NCBI GenBank assembly: GCA_049323455.1
Contig: JBMONF010000011.1
Span: 85,086 to 149,085, forward strand
Origin: Hypericibacter sp049323455
Lineage (GTDB): Bacteria > Pseudomonadota > Alphaproteobacteria > Dongiales > Dongiaceae
Direction: 5' to 3'
DNA: 64,000 nucleotides
The notes beneath the pieces were generated by a model. That model had not been told where the DNA came from and made no database searches. It saw nothing but the letters and a program-made list of their open reading frames with translations. Below, piece after piece: positions 44,238 through 51,544 of this stretch. A program made the position numbers and the translations under genes. The number at the start of each line of letters is the position of its first letter. The first letter of the stretch is position 1.

Positions 44238-45152
44238 ATGGCGACCGAGCAGCAGATCGTCGCGCTGACGCGCGATTACACCACCGAGATCACGCCCGCG
44301 ACCGCGGCGAAGGTCGAATCCTTCAAGGCGCTGCTGCCGGCTGGCACCCGCGTCAATGTCACCTTCCTGCCGGGCAGCGACCATCACGACACGATCGCGA
44401 CCGCGCGCCGCCTGAAGGAGGAGGGCATGGTGCCGGTGCCGCATGTGGCCGCGCGCTCCATCACCTCGCGCGAGATGCTCGAGAGCTATCTCGGGCGCCT
44501 CAGCGAGGAGGCCGGCGTGGAGCAGGTGCTGGTCGTGGGCGGCGGCGTGACGCGGCCTTTGGGCCCGTTCGATTCCTCGCTGCAGCTGCTCGAAACCGGC
44601 CTGTTCGAGAAGTTCGGCATCCGCAAGATCGGCATCGCCGGCCATCCCGAGGGCACGCCCGACATTCCGCCCGAGGAGGTCCGCCGCCACACGCTCGCCA
44701 AGGCGCGCTGGGCCGCCGACCACGGCGTCTCCATGTATCTGGTGACACAGTTTTGCTTCGAGACCGGGCCGGTGGTGGGCTGGATAGGATGGCTCGCCGA
44801 AAACGGCATCGCGCTGCCGGTGCGCATCGGCGTGCCGGGCCCCGCCAGCATCAAGACGTTGTTGCGCTATGCCCAGGAATGCGGCATCGGCCCCTCGATG
44901 CGGGTCATCACGCGCCAGGCCAGGAACGTGGCCAAGCTCTTGACCGTGCAGGCGCCCGATGCCCTACTGACAGGCCTCGCGGCCTACAAGGCCGGGGAGC
45001 TCACGGGCCGGCTCGAAGGCATCCATGTCTACGCCTTCGGCGGCTTCGCCAAGACTTGTGCCTGGTTCAACAACGTGGCGGCGGGCCGCATCCTGCTCGG
45101 TCGCGGCGGCAATAGCTTCGAGATCGCCGAATCCGTGCCCGTTGCTTCGTGA
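44238..45152 (+). CDS. Methylenetetrahydrofolate reductase-like protein (MetF family), copy 2
   Basis: A 304-residue divergent MetF-fold protein from ATG 44238. It has I-T-P-A-T-A-A-K-V-E-S-F, V-N-V-T-F-L-P-G-S-D, V-P-H-V-A-A-R-S-I, L-V-V-G-G-G-V-T-R-P and L-V-T-Q-F-C-F-E-T. Compared with copy 1 the N-terminal catalytic strand E-T-S-P-P is replaced, so the two are not recent duplicates. This second type is a regular member of betaine/amine demethylation clusters. It may pair with copy 1 or replace it with another electron acceptor. Followed after 126 bases by the methyl-THF methyltransferase gene. Confidence 0.8.
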   Translation: MATEQQIVALTRDYTTEITPATAAKVESFKALLPAGTRVNVTFLPGSDHHDTIATARRLKEEGMVPVPHVAARSITSREMLESYLGRLSEEAGVEQVLVVGGGVTRPLGPFDSSLQLLETGLFEKFGIRKIGIAGHPEGTPDIPPEEVRRHTLAKARWAADHGVSMYLVTQFCFETGPVVGWIGWLAENGIALPVRIGVPGPASIKTLLRYAQECGIGPSMRVITRQARNVAKLLTVQAPDALLTGLAAYKAGELTGRLEGIHVYAFGGFAKTCAWFNNVAAGRILLGRGGNSFEIAESVPVAS

Positions 45153-45278
45153 TGTCGGCGCTTCTTGAGGGGCGCATCGCAAGCTCGGCGCATCTCGGGT
45201 TTTGGCGCTTCCCGATAGGCGGACCTCTCGATCATTCGACTCTCTGAACCTTCGCTTCTCCGGAAAGGACGACACTCC

Positions 45279-46229
45279 ATGACCGATACCGTCATCAGCT
45301 CGGCGACCAAGGAGGTCGTGATCGGCTTCGATCGCCCGTTCGTCGTCATCGGCGAGCGCATCAATCCCACGGGGCGCAAGCTGCTGGCGGCGGAGATGGC
45401 GGCCGGCGATTACAGCCGCGTGCGCGCGGACGCGCTCGCCCAGGTCGAGGCTGGCGCCCACATGCTCGACGTCAATGCCGGCATCCCGCTCGCCGACGAG
45501 CCGAAGATCCTGGCCGAGGCGGTCCAGCTCGTGCAGTCGCTGACCGACGTGCCGCTCTCGATCGACAGCTCGATCGTGGCCGCGCTCGAGGCGGGCCTCA
45601 GGGTCTACAAGGGCAAGGCGCTCTTGAACTCAGTCACCGGCGAGGAGGAGCGGCTCGAATCGGTGCTGCCGCTGGTGAAGAAGTATGGTGCCGCCGTGAT
45701 CGCGATCTCCAACGACGAGACCGGCATCTCGCCCGATCCCGACGTGCGCTACGAGGTTGCCAAGAAGATCGTGCAGCGCGCGGTCGATCACGGGATTCCG
45801 GCCTCGGACGTGGTGGTCGATCCGCTGGTGATGCCGGTGGGCGCGCTCAACGACGCCGGCCGCCAGGTGTTCCGCTTGGTGCGCCGCCTGCGCGAGGAGC
45901 TGAAGGTGAACACCTGCTGCGGCGCCTCGAACTTCTCCTTCGGCCTGCCCAACCGGCACGGCCTCAACGCCTCGTTCCTCGCCATGCTGGTCGGCGCCGG
46001 CATGACCTCGGCGATCATGAACCCGCTCCGGCCCGAGGAGATGACCGCCATCGCCGCGGCCGACGTCGCCATGGGCCACGACCAGAACTGCATGCGCTGG
46101 ATCCAGAAGTTCCGCGAGCCGCCGGCGCCGGGCGCCGAGGGCCAGGCCCTGGGTGCCCGCGCCGGCCGCGAGAGCCGCCGTCGGCGCGCGGCGGCCGCCG
46201 GAGCCGGGGCCGCGCCCGAGGCGGTGTGA
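45279..46229 (+). CDS. Methyltetrahydrofolate:corrinoid methyltransferase (AcsE/MtvB-like)
   Basis: A 316-residue pterin-binding TIM-barrel protein. Landmarks: F-V-V-I-G-E-R-I-N-P-T-G-R-K, H-M-L-D-V-N-A-G, L-S-I-D-S-S, L-L-N-S-V-T-G-E-E-E-R, V-I-A-I-S-N-D-E-T-G-I and C-C-G-A-S-N-F-S-F-G-L-P. It moves the methyl group from the methylated corrinoid protein to THF (or back). The last 40 residues are Arg/Ala-rich and low-complexity. It acts with the corrinoid protein at 31.3 kb, and its downstream neighbour is the reactivase. Confidence 0.92.
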   Translation: MTDTVISSATKEVVIGFDRPFVVIGERINPTGRKLLAAEMAAGDYSRVRADALAQVEAGAHMLDVNAGIPLADEPKILAEAVQLVQSLTDVPLSIDSSIVAALEAGLRVYKGKALLNSVTGEEERLESVLPLVKKYGAAVIAISNDETGISPDPDVRYEVAKKIVQRAVDHGIPASDVVVDPLVMPVGALNDAGRQVFRLVRRLREELKVNTCCGASNFSFGLPNRHGLNASFLAMLVGAGMTSAIMNPLRPEEMTAIAAADVAMGHDQNCMRWIQKFREPPAPGAEGQALGARAGRESRRRRAAAAGAGAAPEAV

Positions 46230-46310
46230 GGCGAAAGGGCGGGGCTGCGGGCGGCTCGGTCATGAAGACTCGAGTTCCATGCTAGAAACTGAAGACGCGT
46301 CCACGTCGTC

Positions 46311-46397
46311 CCTCTCCCTCACCCGCGTCGGGGCTTCGCCCCTCCTTTTCCTCTCCCCCTCCCGGGTTCGGGAGGGGGAGAGGTGTAGGAGAGGGGG
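46311..46397. repeat. C-rich/G-rich palindromic intergenic repeat
   Basis: It contains a perfect 13-base stem, CTCTCCCCCTCCC (46351-46363) with GGGAGGGGGAGAG (46370-46382), around GGGTTC. It belongs to the same class as the elements at 15612 and 55047 and separates the methyl-THF methyltransferase and reactivase genes. Confidence 0.75.
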
Positions 46398-46456
46398 TAG
46401 GTCGCGATAAAAAGGGAGCTGCGATAAAAGGACGCTCGCGAAACGCGGTTCCATAC

Positions 46457-48472
46457 ATGGCCCAGACCCAAGACGCACTCGTGGTCTTCATGCCGTCGGG
46501 CCGGCGCGGCCGGTTCCCGATCGGCACGCCCGTGCTGCAGGCGGCGCGCAAGCTCGGCGTCGACATCGATTCCGTCTGCGGCGGGCGCGGCATCTGCGGG
46601 CGCTGCCAGGTGCTGCTTTCCGAAGGCGAGTTCATGAAGCTCGGCGTCAAGTCCGAGGCCTCGCACCTGACCCCCTTCGGCGAGGTCGAGGCGCGCTACG
46701 CCGAGCGCAAGGGCATGGCCGAAGGACGGCGGCTCTCCTGCTCGACGCGCGTCTTGGGCGACGTCGTCATCGACGTGCCGCCCGACAGCCAGGTGCACAA
46801 GCAGGTCGTGCGCAAGCGCGCCGAGATGCGGGCGATCGAGCTCGATCCGGTGGTGACGCTGCATTATGTCGAGGTGGCCGAGCCCAACATGCACGATCCC
46901 TCGGGCGATCTGCAGCGGCTCGAGCAGGCGCTGGCCTCGCAGTGGGACTTGAAGGGCCTCGATACCGACCTGCGCGTGATCCAGCATCTGCAGCAGGCGC
47001 TGCGCAAGGGCGGCTGGACCGTGACCGTGGCGGTGCATCAGGGCCGGCAGATCACGGCGGTGTGGCCGGGCTTCCACGACCGCGCCTTCGGGCTCGCGGT
47101 CGATATCGGCTCCACCACCATCGCCGGCCATCTCTGCAACCTTGCCACCGGCGAGGTGGTGGCCTCCTCGGGCATGATGAACCCGCAGATCCGCTTCGGC
47201 GAGGATCTGATGAGCCGGGTCTCCTACGTCATGATGAACCCGGGCGGCGACCAGGAGATGACCAGAGCGGTGCGCACCGCCATCAACGAGCTGGCCGAGG
47301 CGGTGGCGGCCGAGGCCGGCATCGCCAAGACCGACATCCTCGAGGTCACCTTCGTCGGCAACCCGATCATGCACCACCTGCTGCTCGGCATCGATCCGAC
47401 CGAGCTCGGCGGCGCGCCCTTCGCGCTCGCGACCGACGGACCGGTGACGATCTGGGCCTCCGAGATCGACCTCAAGGTCCACCCCAACGCGCGCATCTTC
47501 GTGCTGCCCTGCATCGCGGGCCATGTCGGGGCCGACACGGCGGGCGTGATCCTCTCCGAATCGCCGCATCTCTCCGACGAGATGACGCTCATCGTCGATG
47601 TCGGCACCAACGCCGAGATCGTGCTCGGCAACCGCAACCGGCTGCTTGCCGCCTCCTCGCCCACGGGCCCCGCCTTCGAGGGCGCGCAGATCTCGAGCGG
47701 CCAGCGCGCCGCCCCCGGCGCCATCGAGCGCGTGCGCATCGACCCCGAGACATTGGAGCCCCGCTTCAAGGTGATCGGCTCCGACAAATGGTCGAACGAG
47801 CCGGGCTTCGCCGAGGAGACGGAAAGGACCGGCGTCACCGGCATCTGCGGCTCGGGCATCATCGAGGCGCTGGCGGAGATGTATCTGGCCGGCATCATCA
47901 ACCAGGACGGCGTGATCGACGGCGCCATGGCGGCGAGGAGCCCGCGCATCCAGGCCGAGGGCCGCACCTTCTCCTACCTGCTGCTGGACGGCGAGCCGGT
48001 CATCCGCATCACGCAGAACGACGTGCGCGCGATCCAGCTCGCCAAGGCCGCGCTTTATGCCGGCGCGCGCCTGCTCATGGACCGCATGGGGATCGACAGG
48101 GTCGAGCGCATCACGCTCGCCGGTGCCTTCGGCAGCCATATCGACGTCAAGTACGCGATGATCCTCGGCATGATCCCGGACTGCGATCTCGCCAAGGTGA
48201 CCTCGGCCGGCAATGCGGCCGGCACGGGCGCGCGCATCGCGCTCCTCAATCTCAAGGCGCGCGAGGAGATCGCGCGCGTGGTGAAGCAGGTCGAGAAGGT
48301 CGAGACCGCGGTCGAGCCCATGTTCCAGCAGCATTTCGTCGAGGCCATGGCGATCCCGCACAAGACGGCGTCTTACGAGAACCTCGCCAAGGTGGTGACG
48401 CTGCCCGCACCCAAGGAAGTCGTCTCGGGCAGCGAGGGCGAGGCGCGCCGCGCCCGGCGGCGCCGGGGCTGA
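46457..48472 (+). CDS. Corrinoid protein reactivase (RACo/RamA-like, DUF4445/ASKHA)
   Basis: A 671-residue protein. The N-terminal plant-type [2Fe-2S] ferredoxin domain has Cys41, Cys47, Cys50 (C-G-G-R-G-I-C-G-R-C) and Cys95. A linker region (about 110-210) is followed by the ASKHA ATPase: phosphate-1 loop L-A-V-D-I-G-S-T-T-I-A-G (about 215), V-D-V-G-T-N-A-E-I, G-I-C-G-S-G-I-I-E and L-A-G-A-F-G-S-H-I-D. It reduces inactive Co(II) corrinoid to Co(I) at the cost of ATP, keeping the methyl-transfer cycle running. It needs a low-potential donor, for which the Nfn-like and FrhB-like proteins are candidates. The C-terminus is Arg-rich. Confidence 0.92.
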   Translation: MAQTQDALVVFMPSGRRGRFPIGTPVLQAARKLGVDIDSVCGGRGICGRCQVLLSEGEFMKLGVKSEASHLTPFGEVEARYAERKGMAEGRRLSCSTRVLGDVVIDVPPDSQVHKQVVRKRAEMRAIELDPVVTLHYVEVAEPNMHDPSGDLQRLEQALASQWDLKGLDTDLRVIQHLQQALRKGGWTVTVAVHQGRQITAVWPGFHDRAFGLAVDIGSTTIAGHLCNLATGEVVASSGMMNPQIRFGEDLMSRVSYVMMNPGGDQEMTRAVRTAINELAEAVAAEAGIAKTDILEVTFVGNPIMHHLLLGIDPTELGGAPFALATDGPVTIWASEIDLKVHPNARIFVLPCIAGHVGADTAGVILSESPHLSDEMTLIVDVGTNAEIVLGNRNRLLAASSPTGPAFEGAQISSGQRAAPGAIERVRIDPETLEPRFKVIGSDKWSNEPGFAEETERTGVTGICGSGIIEALAEMYLAGIINQDGVIDGAMAARSPRIQAEGRTFSYLLLDGEPVIRITQNDVRAIQLAKAALYAGARLLMDRMGIDRVERITLAGAFGSHIDVKYAMILGMIPDCDLAKVTSAGNAAGTGARIALLNLKAREEIARVVKQVEKVETAVEPMFQQHFVEAMAIPHKTASYENLAKVVTLPAPKEVVSGSEGEARRARRRRG

Positions 48473-48540
48473 GACGGCCGGCACGCAGCAGCCTTTGCGG
48501 CACCCCGTTCTCCGAGCGGCGCGTTCAATTCATTTCGTCG

Positions 48541-48570
48541 CCCCGGAAACCGCGAAGCGGTTATCCGGGG
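48541..48570. repeat. REP-like hairpin (CCCCGGA-AACCGC...GCGGTT-ATCCGGGG)
   Basis: Thirty bases fold into a 13-pair stem with one bulge and a GAA loop. It sits immediately outside the presumed left end of the IS110 element. Insertion of IS110-family elements next to or into REP hairpins is established, for example IS621 in Escherichia coli. Confidence 0.65.
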
Positions 48571-48606
48571 CCCATGCTGGAGACAATCTGGAAGTGTCGG
48601 AGTCCG

Positions 48607-48832
48607 CCGGCGCCATGGGTCCCTGTACCCTTCTCGAGCTCGCAACTTTGTAAGATGCGGGCGGGCCAGCTCGCCGGGAGCAACCAATGGGTCCTGTGCC
48701 CCCGAGCACCTGAGCCGGATCGGTGCCTCGGCGAGTGGCCGCGATGAACGCCCCGTGGGGAGTTGCGCCAGGGAGCGCCGGTACAGGGATAGGCAGGCAT
48801 CGCGGTGGCCCCTAGAGAGAAAGGGGGTCTGC
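48607..48832 (+). ncRNA. Candidate IS110 bridge-RNA region (5' leader)
   Basis: About 230 non-coding bases precede the transposase ATG, the place where IS110-group elements encode their bridge RNA. Visible structure: CCCTGTACC (48621-48629) is exactly complementary to GGTACAGGG (48780-48788), enclosing most of the leader; GAGCACC and GGTGCCTC (about 48704-48729) form a stem with an 11-base loop; CCCC-GT-GGGG and CCCC...GGGG hairpins follow. ATGGGTCC-type segments repeat at 48614 and 48687. Guide loops cannot be assigned by eye. Confidence 0.35.
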
Positions 48833-50080
48833 ATGGAAGAGCAGCAGCGTTGGTTCGTCGGCGTCGACTGGGCGTCCAAGGCGCATCAGGTCCATGTGGC
48901 TGATGCCAACGGCACCAAGGTCGGCGGACGGAGTTTTGAGCACGGCGGTGCAGGGCTGGCCGCCATGGCGGATTGGATCCTCAAGGTGACAGGCACGGGC
49001 CCGGAAGCGGTCCATGTCGCGATCGAGGTGCCGCATGGGCCGGTCGTCGAATGCCTGATGGAGCGCGGCTTTCAGCTCTACGCCATCAATCCCAAGCAGC
49101 TTGACCGGTTTCGGGACCGCCTGTCGCCGGCCGGTGCGAAGGACGACAGGCGGGACGCCGAGGTGCTCGCCAGTGCGCTGCGCACCGACCCACACTGCCT
49201 GCATCCGTTGAAGCCGATCGATCCGGTTGTGATCGAGCTTCGGGAGTGGTCGCGGATCGCCGATGAGCTTGGCCAGGAGAGGGTCCGGCTGGGCAACCGG
49301 CTGCGCGACCAGCTATGGCGATATTACCCGCAGATGGTGGAGATCGCCGACGATCTCGCCGCCGACTGGGTGCTCGAGCTGTGGAAGCTGGCGCCCACAC
49401 CCGGCACCGCAAGGCGCGTGCGCGAGGACACGGTGGCGCGGCTGCTCAAGCACCACCGCATCCGGCGCATCGCCGCGCCCGAAGTCCTCCAGTGTCTGCG
49501 CTCGCCGGCGATCGCCGTGGCTCCGGGAACCGTCGAAGCCGCGAGCGCCCACATCCGAACCCTCGCCAAGCGGCTTGCCCTGACCAACCGCGAGCTTCGG
49601 GCCGCCCATGCCCAGCTCGACCGGCTGATCGAGCGCTTGACAACCGGCGGAGAAGCCGAGCCGGGGCAGAAGCCAGAGCAGCGCGACGTGGCGATCCTCG
49701 CATCCTCGCCAGGAGCCGGTCGGATCGTCCTCGCCACGCTGCTCGCAGAGGCTCCCGAAGCCCTGCAACGGCGAGATTATCACGCCTTGCGTTGCTTGTG
49801 CGGCACCGCCCCCGTCACCAAGCAATCGGGCAAGAGCAAGATCGTCGTCCGGCGCCTGGCGGCAAGCCGCCGCCTGCGCAATGCCGCCTACCACTGGGCC
49901 CTGGCCGCCCTGCAGTACGATCCCAGAAGCCAGGCCAAATATGCGGCGCTGCGCCAGCGCGGCCATGGGCATGCCCGCGCCCTGCGCTCGGTCGCCGACC
50001 GGCTGCTCGCCGTCGCTTGCGCCATGCTCAGGACCCAAACCACCTTCGAGCCTGACCGCTATGCCTCCCTTGCGGCTTAA
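48833..50080 (+). CDS. IS110-family transposase
   Basis: A 415-residue DEDD recombinase. The N-terminal RuvC-like domain has Asp12 in V-G-V-D-W-A-S-K, a Glu in V-A-I-E-V-P-H-G and the D-D-R-R-D-A-E pair. The C-terminal Tnp domain has S-S-P-G-A-G-R-I-V-L-A-T-L-L and G-T-A-P-V-T-K-Q-S-G-K-S-K with the catalytic Ser, then H-W-A-L-A-A-L. ATG at 48833 is chosen; the open frame continues 78 bases upstream into the leader. It appears intact, so the element may be active with its own RNA guide. Confidence 0.92.
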   Translation: MEEQQRWFVGVDWASKAHQVHVADANGTKVGGRSFEHGGAGLAAMADWILKVTGTGPEAVHVAIEVPHGPVVECLMERGFQLYAINPKQLDRFRDRLSPAGAKDDRRDAEVLASALRTDPHCLHPLKPIDPVVIELREWSRIADELGQERVRLGNRLRDQLWRYYPQMVEIADDLAADWVLELWKLAPTPGTARRVREDTVARLLKHHRIRRIAAPEVLQCLRSPAIAVAPGTVEAASAHIRTLAKRLALTNRELRAAHAQLDRLIERLTTGGEAEPGQKPEQRDVAILASSPGAGRIVLATLLAEAPEALQRRDYHALRCLCGTAPVTKQSGKSKIVVRRLAASRRLRNAAYHWALAALQYDPRSQAKYAALRQRGHGHARALRSVADRLLAVACAMLRTQTTFEPDRYASLAA

Positions 50081-50389
50081 CCGATCGCGGGGTACGCAAC
50101 CCCGCGACCCTCTTGCTCACGGGTGGGGAGTCCGGCTCGCGCGGACCTTCGGCCGCTTGGCCGGGACGACGGTAAGGGGCGATGGTCGCATGGCCCGCTT
50201 GGCCGGGACGACAATGAAAGGTTGGGCGGGCAGCGATGAACGGAATGGCGGCGCTATTCTCGAAGCGCACATGAACCCTCTCGCCCCTTCGCCCGCGAGA
50301 TGGGAAGGGGGCCGGGAAGGGCCGCCCGAACAAGGCCGGCCTTAAGAGCCCTCATGGCCGAGGGCGCTTCGGATCAGCTCAAAGCGAAC
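50081..50389. other. Non-coding region with hairpins and short repeats between IS110 and rsfS
   Basis: 309 bases without a recognisable gene. Directly after the transposase stop is a perfect hairpin, CGCGGGGT-ACGCA-ACCCCGCG (50086-50106). Two direct copies of CCGCTTGGCCGGGACGAC-like sequence lie at about 50152 and 50197, a REP-type unit. The rest has no clear feature; the 3' end of the rsfS transcript must lie here. Confidence 0.5.
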
Positions 50390-50794
50390 TCATCCCAACG
50401 CCGCCACCCGTTCCTTTTCCGGCAGCTCCATCCGCCACATCTTCTCCAGATTGTAGATGCCGCGGATTTCCGGGCGGAACAGGTGGACGATCACGTCGCC
50501 GCCGTCGATCAGGATCCAGTCGCCCTGGCGCTCGCCCTCGACGTTGATGCCGGGGACGCCCTTGGCCTCGAGCTTCTCCTGGAGATGCTCGGCCATCGCG
50601 ACGAGCTGTCGCGAGGACCGCCCTGTCGCGATCACCATGAAGTCGGCGATGCTGGATTTGCCTTTGAGATCGATGGCGACGATGTCTTCGGCCTTGTCGT
50701 CATCGAGCGACTTCTCGACCAGGCGCAGAAGGTCGCTCGGTTTCGCCGGGCTCTTGCGCTTGCCGGCGCGTGCTGTTCTGACGATGGCGGTCAC
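50390..50794 (-). CDS. rsfS: Ribosome silencing factor RsfS
   Basis: A 134-residue protein from a GTG start. It carries L-V-E-K-S-L-D-D-D-K-A-E-D-I-V-A-I-D-L, S-I-A-D-F-M-V-I-A-T-G-R-S-S-R-Q, then G-D-W-I-L-I-D-G-G-D-V-I-V-H-L-F and Y-N-L-E-K-M-W, the full RsfS/Iojap signature. It binds L14 on the 50S subunit and blocks subunit joining under starvation. Its usual partner rlmH is 25 kb away. Confidence 0.95.
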   Translation of the reverse strand: MTAIVRTARAGKRKSPAKPSDLLRLVEKSLDDDKAEDIVAIDLKGKSSIADFMVIATGRSSRQLVAMAEHLQEKLEAKGVPGINVEGERQGDWILIDGGDVIVHLFRPEIRGIYNLEKMWRMELPEKERVAALG

Positions 50795-50858
50795 CTTTGG
50801 ATGTCGAAGCGGCCGGCGCCGGTCTCGCTCAGCGGGGTCCGCTCACTGGACAATGGGG

Positions 50859-51516
50859 TTATGGGCTCGCTCCTTTGGCGTTGCGCCGTCTCACCCTCCG
50901 CGCGGCGCGGATCGCGGTCGCCGATGCCGAACTGAGCGGCCCGTGGATCAGGACCCAGGCGGGCGGCTCGGCCTGCACCAGCTTGCGGGCCAGCCTTTCC
51001 GGCCATCGGGCCCGCAGGAAACGCTGCGCCGCCGGGGCGGCCAGCGCCTTTAAAGAATAAGAAGGCCGGGCCAGGACCGCAACGGGCACCCGGTGAAATA
51101 TTCTTTGCCAGTCCCGCCACTTATGGATTTGCAACAGGTTATCGGCCCCCATCAGCCAGAGAAAGGCGTGGGCCGGGAAGCGCCGGATGAGCCGATCGAG
51201 CGTGTCGGCGGTGTATTGGGTGCCGAGCCGGGCCTCGATGTCGGTCACGCGGATGCGCGGATGGCGGGCCATCGCTTGGGCGCTTGCGAACCGTTCCGCG
51301 AAGGGCGCCATGCCGGCGACCGGCTTCAGGGGGTTCTGCGGGCTCACCATCCACCACACCTCGTCGAGGGCGAGGCGGTGGAGGGCCGCCAGCGAGATGG
51401 CGCGATGGCCTTCATGGGCCGGGTTGAAGGAGCCGCCCAGGATGCCGACGCGCGGGCGCCTTCGCGCGCGGGCGGGATCGACGGCGTGATGGCGGCGGCG
51501 CCAAGCCGCCTTGCAT
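50859..51516 (-). CDS. nadD: Nicotinate-nucleotide adenylyltransferase NadD, start irregular
   Basis: A protein of about 215 residues making deamido-NAD from nicotinate mononucleotide. The nucleotidyl-transferase motif G-G-S-F-N-P-A-H-E-G-H is near the N-terminus, with D-E-V-W-W-M-V-S-P-Q-N-P-L-K, L-M-G-A-D-N-L-L-Q and the C-terminal S-S-T/A-x-I-R-like S-S-A-S-A-T-A-I-R. The coding frame has no ATG, GTG or TTG before the motif down to the proA stop. ATG at 51516 is in another frame; removing C at 51513 would give M-K-A-A-W-R-R-R in frame. The stop and frame are sure, the start is not. Confidence 0.85.
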
Positions 51517-51544
51517 CCTGCCTTTCGGTCTCCTCCGTCCGGTC

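Larger units (their letters stand above)
48599..50134 (+). mobile_element. IS110-family insertion sequence (ends tentative)
   Basis: One transposase gene with a long 5' non-coding leader and short 3' region and no terminal inverted repeats, as expected for IS110. GGAGTCCG occurs at 48599-48606 and again at 50127-50134 and could be the recombined core at both ends, giving about 1.5 kb. The ends are inference; only the coding part is certain. It stands between the corrinoid module and rsfS. Confidence 0.45.
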
